This document shows, piece by piece, positions 7,862-18,435 of a stretch of DNA of 64,000 nt. The stretch spans positions 930,001-994,000 of the forward strand of contig NZ_CAKAKB010000003.1 in the NCBI RefSeq assembly GCF_916618755.1. Reading direction: 5' to 3'. The stretch is from Actinotalea sp. Marseille-Q4924. GTDB taxonomy: Bacteria > Actinomycetota > Actinomycetes > Actinomycetales > Cellulomonadaceae. The position numbers were made by a program, and so were the translations under genes. The notes beneath the pieces were generated by a model. It searched no databases. It saw nothing but the letters and a program-made list of their open reading frames with translations, and was not told the origin of the DNA. The first letter of the stretch is position 1, and each line of letters opens with the position of its first letter.

Positions 7862-8130
7862 CCGTTCCGCTCCCCGGCGAGCTGGCTGCGGTGGTGCACC
7901 AGGAAGCAGCTGGAGCACGTGAACTCGTCGGCCTGACGCGGCAGCACCCGGACCGACAGCTCCTCGCCGGACAGGTCGGCGCCCGGAAGCTCGAAGCCCT
8001 CGGCCGCCTCGGTCTCGTCCTCGTCGACGACCCCCGAGTTCTTGTCGGACCGGCGCGCCTGCAGCTCCTGGAGCGAGTCCTCGCTGAGGTCCTCGTCGGT
8101 CTTGCGCGGTGCGTCGTAGTCGGTTGCCAT
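7831..8130 (-). CDS. DUF4193 zinc-ribbon-like small protein
   Basis: 99 residues. The acidic N-terminal two thirds end in two CxxC knuckles (CSSC and CSEC) separated by about 19 residues with intervening His residues, so a structural zinc site is likely. Its function is unknown; orthologues such as Rv2699c begin MATDYDAPR, so I chose the ATG at 8130. A GTG at 8142 would add four residues and has a GGAG stretch just upstream, so it remains possible. The 3' end overlaps DUF3093 by 31 bases. Confidence 0.88.
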   Translation of the reverse strand: MATDYDAPRKTDEDLSEDSLQELQARRSDKNSGVVDEDETEAAEGFELPGADLSGEELSVRVLPRQADEFTCSSCFLVHHRSQLAGERNGQPICSECAA

Positions 8131-8305
8131 CAGGAGCTTCACTCTCCGGGGGTCGTGGGGCGTCGACGCGGGCGCCGACGTCGGTACATGCTCAATGCAC
8201 GACGTCCGCCTCTTGTTCCCGCGTCCCTCGGCGTGGGGATTGTGCCCTATCCGTCCCGTGAGCGCACGCGCCGTGTCACCACGACGGCGCAGGGCGACGG
8301 GGCGG

Positions 8306-9211
8306 TCAGCCGTCGGAGTCCGCCTCGAGCTGCTCGAGCAGCTCGACGAGCACCTGTGCCGTCCCGGCCGGTCCCGCGACCGTCATCGCGGTGCCGGCCG
8401 GCTGTCCGCGCAGGCCCGTGACGAGGGCACCGGCCTCCTCGGCGACGACCTGGGCGGCGGCCAGGTCCCAGGGGTTCAGGCCGCGCTCGAAGTACACGTC
8501 CAGCTCGCCGGAGGCCACGAGGCACAGGTCCATCGCCGCGGACCCGATGCGGCGGATGTCACGCACCCGCGGGAGGACCTCGACCAGCACCCGGGCCTGG
8601 GCCGCCCGGCGGTCCGCGCGGTACCCGAACCCGGTGCCGCACAGGCTCTCGGCGAGCGGTCGCGCGTCGTTGACGCGAGCCGGACGGCCGTCGAGGTGCG
8701 CGCCGTGCCCGCGCGCCGCCGTCCAGGTGCGCCCGTCCGCCACCGCGTGCACGCAGCCGGCCAGCAGCGTCCACGCACCGGGCTCGGGGGTTCCCGCGAC
8801 CGCCGCGACGGAGACCGCGTAGGCGGGGATCCCGTACAGGTAGTTGACGGTGCCGTCGATGGGGTCGAGCACCCAGGTGATGCCGCTCGTCCCCGCCTCC
8901 AGGCCGCCCTCCTCACCCAGGACGCCGTCGTCCGGCCGGGCCTCGGCGAGGAGGCGTCGCAGCTCGCGCTCCGCCGCGAGGTCCATCTGCGTCACGACGT
9001 CCACCGCGCTCGACTTCGTCGACTCCACCTGCACCGTCTCCGGACGGCCGTCGCGGATCAGCGCGCCGACGGCGCGCGCGGCCCGCTCGGCGAGGTCGCG
9101 CAGCGCCGCCGGGTCCACCGTGCCGCCTGCGCCGCCTGCGCCGCCGGGGGGCCCGCTCGGGTCGCTGGCGGGGACCGGCGAGGACGGGACGTCGGGGCGC
9201 TGGGGGTCCAT
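8306..9211 (-). CDS. suhB: Inositol monophosphatase family protein (SuhB-like)
   Basis: 301 residues. A Mg2+-dependent phosphatase that should release inositol (or a related polyol) from its monophosphate; in actinobacteria this supports phosphatidylinositol and mycothiol synthesis. The metal motifs are present: GEEGG near residue 100, WVLDPIDGTVNY near 114-125, and LNPWDLAAAQVVAEEAGA near 245-262. A Gly/Pro-rich extension of about 30 residues precedes the fold. The ATG at 9211 is preceded by a CAGGAT hexamer with a 6-base gap. It lies beside sepH and upstream of sigA, as Rv2701c does. Confidence 0.92.
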   Translation of the reverse strand: MDPQRPDVPSSPVPASDPSGPPGGAGGAGGTVDPAALRDLAERAARAVGALIRDGRPETVQVESTKSSAVDVVTQMDLAAERELRRLLAEARPDDGVLGEEGGLEAGTSGITWVLDPIDGTVNYLYGIPAYAVSVAAVAGTPEPGAWTLLAGCVHAVADGRTWTAARGHGAHLDGRPARVNDARPLAESLCGTGFGYRADRRAAQARVLVEVLPRVRDIRRIGSAAMDLCLVASGELDVYFERGLNPWDLAAAQVVAEEAGALVTGLRGQPAGTAMTVAGPAGTAQVLVELLEQLEADSDG

Positions 9212-9301
9212 CGGGCCATCCTGCCCGACCGCGGCACACCGGGCCGCCTCCCGGCGCCCCGCTGTCGGCAGTGGCAGGCTCTACCCGTGGGAGGAGGTGC
9301 C

Positions 9302-10483
9302 ATGGGAGAGCTCACGCTCGTCGGGCTGCACGAGGACGGGGAGCACGTGCTCCTCGAGTCCCCGGACGGCCGACGCTTCCGACTGCCCATCGACGACGCC
9401 CTGCGCGCCGCGGTGCGGCGGGACCGGGCCCAGCTCGAGCAGGCCCGTGCCGAGCTGTCGGGGTCGCTGCCCCCGCGCGAGATCCAGGCGCGCATCCGCG
9501 CCGGGGCACGCGCGGAGGACGTGGCCGCCGACGCGGGCATGCCGGTCGAGCTCGTGCGCCGCTACGAGGGTCCGGTCCTCGCGGAGCGCGAGTTCGTCGT
9601 GGGCCAGGCACGAGCGACCCGGATCGGCCACGACCCCGGCGCGCCGGTGCTCGGCGACCTCGTCACCGACCGTCTGGCGACCCGCGGCGTCGGTGCGGCC
9701 GACCTCGCGTGGGACGCGTTCCGCCCGAGCAACGGCCGCTGGACGGTGGAGGTGTCGTTCTCCGTGGGCGGCTCGCCGCGCTCGGCGTGCTGGACCTTCG
9801 ACGGGTCGGCGCGGACCGTGCGTGCCGAGGACGACGAGGCGCGGTGGCTGTCCGAGACGGACCTCGGCGACGCGCCGATCCCGCGGCGACACCTGGCGGC
9901 GGTCCGGGCCTCCGGCGAGGTCGACGTCGACGCGGCGCTGCGCCCGCTGCTCGCCTCGGTCGACCTCTCGCCGGCAGCCCCGGAGCCCGAGCCGGAGGAC
10001 CCGATGCACGCCACCGCGGCCCTGCTGGACGACCTCACGGACCGCCGCGGGGTGCGGCAGCAGGTGGAGGTCACCGACGACGAGGACGACGACGAGGCCT
10101 TCGAGGGCTTCGGGCCCCAGCACGCCTTCGACTTCGACAACCCGGACCTCACCGTGCCCGCCGCGCACCCGCCCCACTCACGACCGGACCTGGCCGTGGA
10201 CGCCCGTGTCCTCCCCATGCCCACCGGCTCCCGACCCGCCGGTGACGGCCCCGGCGGGTCGACGGGGGAAGACGCCACGGACGAGCCGGCGACGCCCGAC
10301 GCGGAGGAGACCTCGGACGTCCCGCCCGGTCGGGGGGACCGGGCCACCGCGACGTCCAGCGAGGCGGGCGGGGACCGCGGCCCGGCGCCGCGCGCGCCCG
10401 GCGCCGCTCGGCCGCGGTCCAAGCGCGGACGGGCCAGCGTGCCGAGCTGGGACGAGATCGTCTTCGGAGCCAAGTCGGACTGA
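9302..10483 (+). CDS. sepH: Septation protein SepH (DUF3071)
   Basis: 393 residues. The N-terminal DUF3071 region (about 1-200) includes a helix-turn-helix-like stretch at about residues 60-85 (REIQARIRAG to VELVRRYEGPV). A long acidic, Pro-rich disordered linker follows, then a basic patch near 370-380. SepH binds FtsZ and promotes its assembly in Streptomyces and mycobacteria. The ATG at 9302 has a GGGAGGAGG ribosome-binding stretch immediately upstream. The neighbourhood (suhB, sigA) is the usual actinobacterial one. Confidence 0.9.
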   Translation: MGELTLVGLHEDGEHVLLESPDGRRFRLPIDDALRAAVRRDRAQLEQARAELSGSLPPREIQARIRAGARAEDVAADAGMPVELVRRYEGPVLAEREFVVGQARATRIGHDPGAPVLGDLVTDRLATRGVGAADLAWDAFRPSNGRWTVEVSFSVGGSPRSACWTFDGSARTVRAEDDEARWLSETDLGDAPIPRRHLAAVRASGEVDVDAALRPLLASVDLSPAAPEPEPEDPMHATAALLDDLTDRRGVRQQVEVTDDEDDDEAFEGFGPQHAFDFDNPDLTVPAAHPPHSRPDLAVDARVLPMPTGSRPAGDGPGGSTGEDATDEPATPDAEETSDVPPGRGDRATATSSEAGGDRGPAPRAPGAARPRSKRGRASVPSWDEIVFGAKSD

Positions 10484-10509
10484 CCGCGGTGGCCGGCGAG
10501 GCCGGCGCA

Positions 10510-11172
10510 TCAGCCCGGCCGTGCGCCGTCCAGGGTGAAGGGCAGCGTCTCCGGCGCGGTGCTCGTCGCCCGGGCCGAGGCGACGGTCATCCGTCGCATG
10601 TGGTGGCGGCGGCACAGCACCTCGTAGCCGATCTCCGTCTGCGCGTCGGTGTCGCCGACGACGACCTGCTCGCCCTCCACCACCATGACACCGCGCACCG
10701 TGCGCGCGTTGTGCGTCGCGCGCGCGCCGCACCAGCACAGCGACATGACCTGGAGCACCTCGACGCGGTCCGCGAGCTCGATGAGCCGGGCCGAGCCGGG
10801 GAACAGCCGGGTGCGGAAGTCGGCCGTGATGCCGAAGGCGAAGACGTCGACGCCGAGCTCGTCGACGAGCGCGGCCAGCTGCTCCACCTGCTTCGGGGTG
10901 TAGAACTGCGCCTCGTCGCAGACGAGGTAGTCGACGCGCTCGCCGCGGCCGCGTCGGGAGACCACCTCGTCCCAGAAGTCCGTGGCGTCCGTGACCTCGA
11001 CCGCGGGGTGCCGCAGGCCCAGGCGCGAGGACAGCATGTCCGCACCGGCACGGTCGTTGCGCGTGAAGATCACCCCACCGCGTCCGCGCGCGGCGTGGTT
11101 GTGGTCCAGCTGCAGGGCCAGCGTGGACTTGCCGCAGTCCATCGTCCCGCTGAAGAACACCAGCTCCGCCAC
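10510..11172 (-). CDS. tdk: Thymidine kinase (type II)
   Basis: 220 residues. It phosphorylates thymidine to dTMP with ATP in the pyrimidine salvage pathway. The P-loop SGTMDCGKST is at residues 8-17, the Walker B/lasso region reads VCDEAQFYT, and the zinc-binding pairs are CWCGARATHNAR and, near the C-terminus, CRRHH. The GTG at 11172 has GGGAGG 6-7 bases upstream. It is the last gene of an operon with DUF5998 and a phosphodiesterase, 13 bases after the preceding stop. Confidence 0.95.
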   Translation of the reverse strand: MAELVFFSGTMDCGKSTLALQLDHNHAARGRGGVIFTRNDRAGADMLSSRLGLRHPAVEVTDATDFWDEVVSRRGRGERVDYLVCDEAQFYTPKQVEQLAALVDELGVDVFAFGITADFRTRLFPGSARLIELADRVEVLQVMSLCWCGARATHNARTVRGVMVVEGEQVVVGDTDAQTEIGYEVLCRRHHMRRMTVASARATSTAPETLPFTLDGARPG

Positions 11173-11185
11173 CTGTCCGCCTCCC

Positions 11186-12358
11186 TCACGCCACCACGAG
11201 CAGGGGGATCTCCATCTCCCCCGCCGTCAACGACCCGTGCATCCCCCGCAGCAGCAGCGAGTGCGGCGTCTGCGTGCGCGAGTCGGCGATGCCACCGGTG
11301 CCGGTCGCGGCCACGACCACGTCCCCGAGCACGGGCTCCACGTGCGCGTCGACCTCGCCGAACAGACCCGCCGCGACCGCCTCCGACCGCTCCAGGACCA
11401 CCGCGGCGTCCCCGAGCCGCTCGCGCCAGCGGTCCGCGACCGCGCCGGCCGCGCCGGGCACGGTGTGCACGTGCACCGCACGCGGCTCGCCGGCGACGAC
11501 CTCGACGTCCCTGCGGAGCGCGGGCTCCGCGGCGACGTCGAGGAGACGAGCCGGGTCGACGTCGACCATGCCGTGGTCGGCGGTGATCATCAGGACGGTC
11601 CCGCCCGGCACCGAGCGGGCCAGCCGGCCCAGCTCCGCGTCCGCGGCAGCCAGCTCGTCGCCCCACTGGGCCGAGCGCCACCCCTGCTGGTGACCGACCT
11701 TGTCGACCTGGCCCCAGTAGAGGTAGACGAGCCCCGGCCCGGTGCGCAGCACGCGCAGCGTGGCGTCGACGCGCGCCTCCAGCGACTCGGCACCCAGGTA
11801 CCGCGCGCCGTGCAGGGCGGCCTCGGTGAGGCCTGACCCGGCGAACGCAGCAGGACCGACGGAGTGCACCACGACGCCCTGCTCGGCGGCGTGGGCGAGC
11901 AGCGACGGACGGCGCTGCCAGCTGCGCGGCTCCCCGGCGCCCTGCCACGCGACGAGGTTCGCCAGCGCGCCGTCGACCGGGTTCCGCACGGTGTACCCCG
12001 CCAGACCCGTGCGGCCGGTGCCGTGGCCGGTGCCGAACAGCCCCATGGACGACGCCGTCGTCGAGGGGAAGCCGCACGTGAGGACACGCGCGTGCGGCAG
12101 GAGGCGCCGCAGGAACGGCGCGTGGCCCGCCCGCTCGGCGAGCATCCGGTGGCCCAGGCCGTCGACGAGCACGACGACGACCCGGTCCGCCGTCGGCACC
12201 CCCAGTCGCCGTCGTGCCTCCTCGGCGTCGCCGACCTCGGCGGGCGTCGGGGCGCCGAGGGCGCCCAGGGCGGCCGGGAGCACGCGGTCCAGGCACAGGC
12301 CCCCGTAGTCCGGCAGGACGAGGCCCGCCGCGTCCAGGACGTCGGCGGGCGCCCTCAC
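11186..12358 (-). CDS. Alkaline phosphatase superfamily nucleotide pyrophosphatase/phosphodiesterase-like protein
   Basis: 390 residues. The core has the layout of type I phosphodiesterase/nucleotide pyrophosphatase enzymes: RVVVVLVDGLGHRM near residues 58-72 with the first metal Asp, FPSTTASSMG near 98-107 with the nucleophilic Thr or Ser, WGQVDKVGHQQGW near 203-215, and TADHGMVDVDP near 250-260. No signal peptide is visible, so it is probably cytosolic. The GTG at 12358 overlaps the upstream DUF5998 stop (GTGA), which fixes the start. The substrate is unknown. Confidence 0.87.
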   Translation of the reverse strand: MRAPADVLDAAGLVLPDYGGLCLDRVLPAALGALGAPTPAEVGDAEEARRRLGVPTADRVVVVLVDGLGHRMLAERAGHAPFLRRLLPHARVLTCGFPSTTASSMGLFGTGHGTGRTGLAGYTVRNPVDGALANLVAWQGAGEPRSWQRRPSLLAHAAEQGVVVHSVGPAAFAGSGLTEAALHGARYLGAESLEARVDATLRVLRTGPGLVYLYWGQVDKVGHQQGWRSAQWGDELAAADAELGRLARSVPGGTVLMITADHGMVDVDPARLLDVAAEPALRRDVEVVAGEPRAVHVHTVPGAAGAVADRWRERLGDAAVVLERSEAVAAGLFGEVDAHVEPVLGDVVVAATGTGGIADSRTQTPHSLLLRGMHGSLTAGEMEIPLLVVA

Positions 12359-12936
12359 GGGCGCCCCCGCACCGCCGCGGTCGCGGTCGAGAGCGCCCGG
12401 GCGAAGGCGACCGCCGCCCGCACGGCGTCCTTGCCCTCCGCGCGCGCCGAGATGCGGACGACGACGTCGTCCGGGGTGCTCGAGCCCGACAGCCCGTGGT
12501 CGGCGTCGCAGTCCGGGTCCCCGCAGGTGGCGGGCTCCAGGTCGATGCGCCGGACGCCGCCCCAGCCCAGCGCGAGGGTGAGCTCCGCCGGCGTCGCCCC
12601 GGCCCGGTGACGCTCGGGGACCGGCACCACATGGGTGAGGCCGACGGTCTGGACCTGCTCGAGCGGCACGGACTCGGTGGTCGCGGACGCGGACGCCGAC
12701 GGGTGCACCGAGTCCGCCGGGTGGTCGTCGACGTGCGCGAGCACGAGCCGCGTCGGGGTCAGGACCAGGACGGTGACGTGCCGGCGGACCTCGGCGGCGT
12801 CGAACGTCGTCTCGGGGTGGACGAGGTGCGCGACGACGTCCTCCCCGCCGAGCGCGACGTCGAGCACGTCGGCGACCAGCTCCGGGTAGTAGCCGGCGAT
12901 GTCCAGGGCGCTGCGGAGATCCTTCGTCGTGGGCAC
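12355..12936 (-). CDS. DUF5998 family protein
   Basis: 193 residues, soluble, no recognisable catalytic motif. The N-terminal [19 protein letters not shown] block and a central [19 protein letters not shown] block typify this actinobacterial family. A Cys pair in [13 protein letters not shown] near residue 150 could bind metal. The GTG at 12936 is preferred because GGAGG lies 8 bases upstream; the GTG two codons earlier would be too close to it. It heads the operon with the phosphodiesterase and tdk. Confidence 0.83.
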   Translation of the reverse strand: MPTTKDLRSALDIAGYYPELVADVLDVALGGEDVVAHLVHPETTFDAAEVRRHVTVLVLTPTRLVLAHVDDHPADSVHPSASASATTESVPLEQVQTVGLTHVVPVPERHRAGATPAELTLALGWGGVRRIDLEPATCGDPDCDADHGLSGSSTPDDVVVRISARAEGKDAVRAAVAFARALSTATAAVRGRP

Positions 12937-13037
12937 CGGCACATCCTCCCACCACGACGCGACCCCGCGGCCCGCGCGGCGACGTGTGTGGACGAGGGGC
13001 GGTCGGCGGCTGCCGCGCGACGTCCGGCCCCCGGCGC

Positions 13038-15770
13038 TCAGGTCGGCAGGACCCGGCGCCCGCTGTCCACGCGGTCCGTGCCGGCCAGCTGGACCTGCGC
13101 GCCCAGGACCGCGGCCCCCCGCTCCCCCACGACGACGGGATGCAGCTCCAGCTGGTGCACCTCGGGAAGGTCGTCCGCCAGCACGCTCACCCGCGCGAGG
13201 ACGTCCTCCAGCGCCGCGACGTCGACCGGCGGCAGGCCGCGGTACCCGAACAGCCGCGGGCCGGCCCGCACGGCACGGATCATCTCCCGCACGTCGACGT
13301 CGGTGAGCGGGGCGATCCCGTGGCTCATGTCGCCCAGGAGGTCCACGGCGTCGCCGGCGAGCCCGAAGGACACGACGGGCCCGAAGCGCGGGTCCTCTCC
13401 CGAGCGGATCACGCACGCGGCGCCGGGGGCCGACATCCGCTGGACCTCGAAGGGACGGTCCGCCTCGCCGAACCCGCGCAGGTGCGTGCGCATCTGGTCC
13501 GTCGCCGCGACGAGCGACGCGGGGTCGGTGAGGTCCAGCCGCACGCCACCGAGGTCGATGCGGTGCCGCAGGTGACCGGCGGTGCTCTTGAGCGCCACCG
13601 GCCATCCCAGGCGGTCGGCCGCGGCGACCGCCTCGTCCGCGTCGCGCACGACGACCGTGGGCCACAGCTCGATCCCGTAGCAGCGCAGCAGCGCCGCGGC
13701 CTCCGGCTGCTCGAGCGTGAGGACACCGGGACCGGCGTCGCGCATGCGCTCCGCCACGAGGCGGCGCGCTCCGGCCGTGTCCACGCCCTCCAGCCGCAGC
13801 GGCCGACCGCGGTCCGCCGAGCGCCAGGCGCTGTAGCGGACGGCGGCGGCCAGCGCCAGGACGGCGTCCTCCGGTGCGGCGTACGCGGGGACGGTCCGCG
13901 GCACGCCGTCGGCGTCCTGCGCGGTGAGCTCCGGCGTGATGCCCCGCAGCCCGAGGATGCAGGCGACGGTCGCCGTGCCCGACGCCGCTGCCGCACGCGC
14001 GACCGCACGCGGGACGGCCGGGTCGGTCGCACCCACGGTGGGCACGTGCACGACGACGACGGCGTCGTGCGCGTCGTGGTCCGTGGCCAGCGCGGTGAGC
14101 TGTGCCTCGACCGCGGCGGGGTCGTCGCCGGGGACTGTCCAGCGGCCGCTGACCGTCAGACCGGCGGATGCGGCCGCCTCGGCCGCCAGCGCGGCGAGCG
14201 GTTCGGAGTCGGCGACGACGGCGACGCGGCGGCCCGCGGGCAGGGGCTGGTGCACGAGGAGCTGGGCGACGTCGAGGAGCTGGTGTTGGCTGTCCACCCG
14301 GATGACGCCGGACTGCCGCAGGAGCTCCTCCAGCGCCTGCCGGGGCACGCGTGTGAGCCGCACGGCGTGCCCGGCCGGGAGGACGTGGCCGGAGCGTCCG
14401 GCCGTCAGCACGACGACCGGCTTGGTCGCGGCCAGGCGCCGCGCCACCCGGGAGAACTTGCGCGGGTTGCCGATCGACTCGAGGTACAGGCCCACGACGT
14501 CCGTGGCGGGGTCGTCCGTCCAGAACTGCATGGCGTCGTTCCCGGAGACGTCCGCGCGGTTGCCCGAGGACAGGAACGTCGACACCCCGATGCGTCGCCG
14601 CCGTGCGGACTCCAGCAGCCCGACGGCGAGCGGCGCCGACTGGCACAGCAGCGCGAGACGCCCCGGCTCCGGCAGGTCCTGCGCGAGGGAGGCGTTGACC
14701 GTCCGGAAGGACCCGTCCTCGCCCGTGCCCTGCCGCACGAAGCCGAAGCTGGCCGGTCCGACCACGCGCATCCCGGCCGCGTGGGCGCTGCGCAGGAGGT
14801 CCCGCTGGAGGGCCAGGCCGTGCGGCCCGACCTCCGCGAACCCTCCGGACAGGACGACGACGCCGCGGGGCCGCAGCCTCGCGCAGCGCCGCACGACGTC
14901 CGCCGACGTGGCCGCGGGGACGGCGAGGACGAGGAGGTCGACCGCCGACGGCACCTCCTCCACCGTGGCGTACCTGTGGAGGTCGCCGGTGGCGTCCGCG
15001 ATGTCGTCGTCCGGGACCGCCGGGTCGACCACGTGCACGACGGGACGTCGCCCGGGAGACCCGGAACCGACCAGGTGCCGGACGACCGCCGAGGCCAGTC
15101 GGCGCTCCCGGTCGCTGTCGTCCTCCCCCGCCACGACGACCAGGACGGAGGCGGGGTCCAGCAGCCCCCGCATGCTGCGGGCCTCGGCGCGGTGCTCGCG
15201 GTCCGCCATGACCTCGCGGGACCGCTCGGTGGGGTCGAGGTCGAAGGAGACGGTGAGGATGCCGTCGTCGAGGCGCTGGCTGACGGCGTAGCCCGCCTCG
15301 CGGAAGACCGCGATCATCTGCGCGTTCTGCGGCAGCACCTCGGCGGTGAACCGCGCGAGGCCGCGCTCACGCGCCGCCACGGCGAGGTGCTCGAGCAGCA
15401 CCGAGCCGAGGCCGCGGCCGTGGTGGTCGTCCGCCACGTTGAACGCGACCTCGGCGCTGCGCGTGTCCACGCGGTCGTACCGGGCGACGGCGATGATGCG
15501 CTCCGCGTCCGCCTCGCCGGCGATCGCCACGAGCGCGACCCGGTCGCGGTGGTCGACCTGCGTGAACCGCCGCAGGTCGGACTCAGGGAGGCGCTCCAGC
15601 GGCGCGAAGAACCGGAAGTACGTGGACCGCTCCGACTGCCGGACGTGGAACTGCTGGAGCGCCGCGGCGTCGGACGGCACGATCGGGCGCACGTGGGCGG
15701 TCCCGCCGTCGCGCAGGACGACGTCCGCCTCCCAGTGCTGCGGGTAGGCCACCACCCCGTCGACCGTCAC
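13038..15770 (-). CDS. GNAT/acyl-CoA synthetase (NDP-forming)-like fusion, Pat-type protein acetyltransferase
   Basis: 910 residues. An N-terminal GNAT domain (about 15-185) has the acetyl-CoA loop [16 protein letters not shown]. The rest resembles ADP-forming acyl-CoA synthetase: CoA-binding Rossmann region (about 205-330), succinyl-CoA-ligase-like part (about 340-500) and ATP-grasp half (about 690-905, with [20 protein letters not shown]). Proteins of this build include Pat lysine acetyltransferases, which acetylate acetyl-CoA synthetase and other enzymes. The region of the phosphohistidine reads AGHAVRLTR; the usual SHTGA is not preserved, which argues for a regulatory rather than catalytic synthetase half. 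The GTG at 15770 follows TAGCCT by 6 bases. Confidence 0.85.
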   Translation of the reverse strand: MTVDGVVAYPQHWEADVVLRDGGTAHVRPIVPSDAAALQQFHVRQSERSTYFRFFAPLERLPESDLRRFTQVDHRDRVALVAIAGEADAERIIAVARYDRVDTRSAEVAFNVADDHHGRGLGSVLLEHLAVAARERGLARFTAEVLPQNAQMIAVFREAGYAVSQRLDDGILTVSFDLDPTERSREVMADREHRAEARSMRGLLDPASVLVVVAGEDDSDRERRLASAVVRHLVGSGSPGRRPVVHVVDPAVPDDDIADATGDLHRYATVEEVPSAVDLLVLAVPAATSADVVRRCARLRPRGVVVLSGGFAEVGPHGLALQRDLLRSAHAAGMRVVGPASFGFVRQGTGEDGSFRTVNASLAQDLPEPGRLALLCQSAPLAVGLLESARRRRIGVSTFLSSGNRADVSGNDAMQFWTDDPATDVVGLYLESIGNPRKFSRVARRLAATKPVVVLTAGRSGHVLPAGHAVRLTRVPRQALEELLRQSGVIRVDSQHQLLDVAQLLVHQPLPAGRRVAVVADSEPLAALAAEAAASAGLTVSGRWTVPGDDPAAVEAQLTALATDHDAHDAVVVVHVPTVGATDPAVPRAVARAAAASGTATVACILGLRGITPELTAQDADGVPRTVPAYAAPEDAVLALAAAVRYSAWRSADRGRPLRLEGVDTAGARRLVAERMRDAGPGVLTLEQPEAAALLRCYGIELWPTVVVRDADEAVAAADRLGWPVALKSTAGHLRHRIDLGGVRLDLTDPASLVAATDQMRTHLRGFGEADRPFEVQRMSAPGAACVIRSGEDPRFGPVVSFGLAGDAVDLLGDMSHGIAPLTDVDVREMIRAVRAGPRLFGYRGLPPVDVAALEDVLARVSVLADDLPEVHQLELHPVVVGERGAAVLGAQVQLAGTDRVDSGRRVLPT

Positions 15771-15776
15771 CCGACC

Positions 15777-15782
15777 AGGCTA
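15777..15782 (-). promoter_or_regulatory. Leaderless-type -10 box of the Pat-like gene
   Basis: TAGCCT on the minus strand ends 6 bases before the GTG start at 15770. The 180-bp intergenic region is divergent from the parC-like gene, which has a GACAAT hexamer about 50 bases before its ATG and a GAGGAG ribosome-binding stretch. Confidence 0.5.
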
Positions 15783-15950
15783 GATGTTCCGCCCGGTGCC
15801 CCGGTCGCCGACGGGCACCGCGTGCGGACGTCCGCCACGGGCACGGCACGGCCGTCGGTCGCAGCGCGCCTGCACGGCGCGCGACGCCGGAGCGGCGACA
15901 ATGGGGGCGCACGCCGCGAGACCCGTCCCACCCGAGGAGCACCCGCACCG

Positions 15951-18422
15951 ATGGCCCGCCGCACGACCGGCCCGACGCAGCCCGTCGAACCCGTCGAGGA
16001 GCGCATCGTCGACATCGACGTCGCCGCCGAGATGGAGGGCTCGTTCCTCGAGTACGCCTACTCGGTCATCTACTCGCGCGCCCTCCCGGACGCCCGGGAC
16101 GGCCTCAAGCCGGTGCAGCGGCGGATCCTCTTCCAGATGGCCGACATGGGCCTGCGCCCTGACCGCGGCCACGTGAAGTCGGCGCGCGTCGTCGGCGAGG
16201 TCATGGGCAAGCTCCACCCGCACGGTGACGCCGCGATCTACGACGCGCTCGTGCGCATGGCGCAGCCGTTCTCGCTCCGGCTGCCGCTCGTCGACGGCCA
16301 CGGCAACTTCGGCTCCCTCGACGACGGCCCGGCCGCGGCCCGCTACACCGAGGCCCGTCTGGCGCCCGCCGCCATGGCCATGGTCACGGACCTCGACGAG
16401 GACACCGTCGACTTCGTCCCCAACTACGACAACAAGCTCACCCAGCCCGCCGTCCTCCCCGCCTCGATCCCGAACCTCCTGGTGAACGGCGCGTCCGGGA
16501 TCGCCGTCGGCATGGCGACGAACATGCCGCCGCACAACCTCGTCGAGGTCGTCGCGGCGGCGCGGCACCTCGTCGACCACCCCGACGCGACGGTGGACGA
16601 CCTCATGCGGTTCGTGCCGGGGCCGGACCTGCCCAGCGGCGGGAAGATCGTCGGGCTGGACGGCGTCCGTGACGCGTACCGCACGGGCCGCGGGTCCTTC
16701 CGCACGCGCGCGACCGCGCGGTTCGAGAACGTCACCGCTCGCCGCAAGGGGATCGTCGTCACCGAGCTGCCGTACACGGTCGGCCCGGAGAAGGTCATCG
16801 AGAAGATCAAGGAGGGCGTCCAGGCCAAGAAGCTCTCCGGGATCTCCGACGTCATCGACCTCACGGACCGCGAGAACGGCCTCCGCCTCGTCATCGAGGT
16901 CAAGACGGGTTTCAACCCCGACGCGGTGCTCGAGCAGCTCTACCGCTACACGCCGATGGAGGACTCCTTCGGCATCAACAACGTCGCGCTCGTCGACGGT
17001 CAGCCGCGCACCCTCGGCCTGCGGGAGCTGCTCGTCGTGTGGGTGGACCACCGGCTGGAGGTCGTGCGGCGCCGCTCGGCCCACCGCCTCCGCCGGCGGC
17101 AGGAGCGACTGCACCTCGTCGAGGGCCTCCTGGTGGCGATCGTCGACATCGACGAGGTCATCCAGGTCATCCGCACGTCGGACACGGCCGAGGTCGCCCG
17201 CGGCCGGCTCATGGGCGTGTTCGACCTGTCGGAGCCGCAGGCCGAGTACATCCTCGAGCTGCGCCTCCGCCGCCTGACGAAGTTCTCCCGCCTCGAGCTG
17301 GAGAAGGAGGCCGACGAGCTGCGCGCGGAGATCGCGGCGCTGGAGGAGATCCTCGGTGACGACCGCCGGCTCCGAGGCGTCGTGAGCGCCGAGATGGCCG
17401 CCGTCGCGCAGACGTTCGGCACCCCGCGCCGGACGATCCTCCTGGAGTCGGCCGGCGGGACGGCGACGACGTCCTCCGCCGCGGCCCCGCTGGAGGTGCT
17501 CGACGAGCCGTGCTGGGCGCTGCTGTCCGGGACCGGCCTGCTGGCGCGCACCTCCGGGGAGGGCACGCCGGCGCGGACCGGCCGCCGGTCGCAGCACGAC
17601 GTCGTCGTCTCGCGCGTGCGCACCACCGCCCGGGCCGACGTCGGGGCGGTCACCAGCCGCGGGCGCGTGGTCCGGATGAGCATGCTCGACCTGCCCGCCG
17701 TGCCCCCGACCGACGGCCCGCCGTCGCTGTCCGGCGGGGTCCCCGTCTCGGAGGTCGTGGACCTGCCGTCCGGCGAGCGCGTGCTCGCCCTCGTGGCCCT
17801 CGACGCCGACGCCCCGACGCTCGCACTCGGCACGGCCGCGGGCACCGTCAAGCGGGTCGCTGCCGAGGCGGCACCCGGCAGGGACGCCTGGGACGTCATC
17901 GGGCTGCGCGACGGGGACGAGGTCGTCGGTGCGTGCACGGTCGACGACGACGACGAGCTCGTGCTCATGACGACCGACGCGCAGCTCCTGCACTTCCCCG
18001 CCTCGGCGGTCCGACCGCAGGGCCGTCCCGCGGGCGGCATGGCCGGGGTCAAGGTGGCGCCCGGGCAGCGGGTCGTCTTCTTCGGCGCGGTGCCCACAGC
18101 CGACGGCGCCGACCCCGCCGATGGCCTCGACCCCGCGGTGGTGGTCACCGTCGCCGGTGCGTCGGACGCCCTGCCCGGCACGCAGGCGGGGACTGCGAAG
18201 GTGACGCCGTTCGCCCTCTACCCCGCCAAGGGCCGCGCGACCGGCGGCGTCCGGGCGCACCGGTTCCTGCGCGGTGAGGACGCGCTCCTGCACGCCTGGG
18301 TCGGACCCGGCCCCGCGCGCGCCACGGGCTCGGCAGGGCAGGCGGTGGACCTGCCGGCGCCGGTCGACCGCCGCGACGGCTCGGGCACACCGCTGGCCGC
18401 GCCGGTCCACGCCCTCGGCTGA
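15951..18422 (+). CDS. parC: Type IIA topoisomerase subunit A (topoisomerase IV-like ParC)
   Basis: 823 residues. This is the DNA cleavage/religation subunit: the winged-helix CAP region carries [13 protein letters not shown] with the catalytic Tyr near residue 128, after [17 protein letters not shown]. The tower and coiled-coil regions follow (about 230-490), then C-terminal beta-pinwheel repeats (about 515-800). I find no QRRGG-type GyrA box in the C-terminal domain, which favours topoisomerase IV-like decatenation over supercoiling. The ATG at 15951 fits the MARRTT start and a GAGGAG upstream. Its likely partner, parE, is on the opposite strand at 19667-21793. Streptomyces likewise has parE and parC near hrdB. 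Confidence 0.92.
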   Translation: MARRTTGPTQPVEPVEERIVDIDVAAEMEGSFLEYAYSVIYSRALPDARDGLKPVQRRILFQMADMGLRPDRGHVKSARVVGEVMGKLHPHGDAAIYDALVRMAQPFSLRLPLVDGHGNFGSLDDGPAAARYTEARLAPAAMAMVTDLDEDTVDFVPNYDNKLTQPAVLPASIPNLLVNGASGIAVGMATNMPPHNLVEVVAAARHLVDHPDATVDDLMRFVPGPDLPSGGKIVGLDGVRDAYRTGRGSFRTRATARFENVTARRKGIVVTELPYTVGPEKVIEKIKEGVQAKKLSGISDVIDLTDRENGLRLVIEVKTGFNPDAVLEQLYRYTPMEDSFGINNVALVDGQPRTLGLRELLVVWVDHRLEVVRRRSAHRLRRRQERLHLVEGLLVAIVDIDEVIQVIRTSDTAEVARGRLMGVFDLSEPQAEYILELRLRRLTKFSRLELEKEADELRAEIAALEEILGDDRRLRGVVSAEMAAVAQTFGTPRRTILLESAGGTATTSSAAAPLEVLDEPCWALLSGTGLLARTSGEGTPARTGRRSQHDVVVSRVRTTARADVGAVTSRGRVVRMSMLDLPAVPPTDGPPSLSGGVPVSEVVDLPSGERVLALVALDADAPTLALGTAAGTVKRVAAEAAPGRDAWDVIGLRDGDEVVGACTVDDDDELVLMTTDAQLLHFPASAVRPQGRPAGGMAGVKVAPGQRVVFFGAVPTADGADPADGLDPAVVVTVAGASDALPGTQAGTAKVTPFALYPAKGRATGGVRAHRFLRGEDALLHAWVGPGPARATGSAGQAVDLPAPVDRRDGSGTPLAAPVHALG

Positions 18423-18435
18423 GGACCGTCGCGGC

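Noticed and set aside
8131-8305. Possible small gene corresponding to M. tuberculosis Rv2700 (Cei)
   Set aside because: The 175 bases between DUF4193 and suhB hold no open frame of suitable length or composition.
12984-15950. Very long open frame on the plus strand running into the parC-like gene
   Set aside because: It is antisense to the Pat-like gene and reads as Arg/His/Pro-rich low-complexity sequence. High G+C keeps antisense frames open. The real gene begins at the ATG at 15951.
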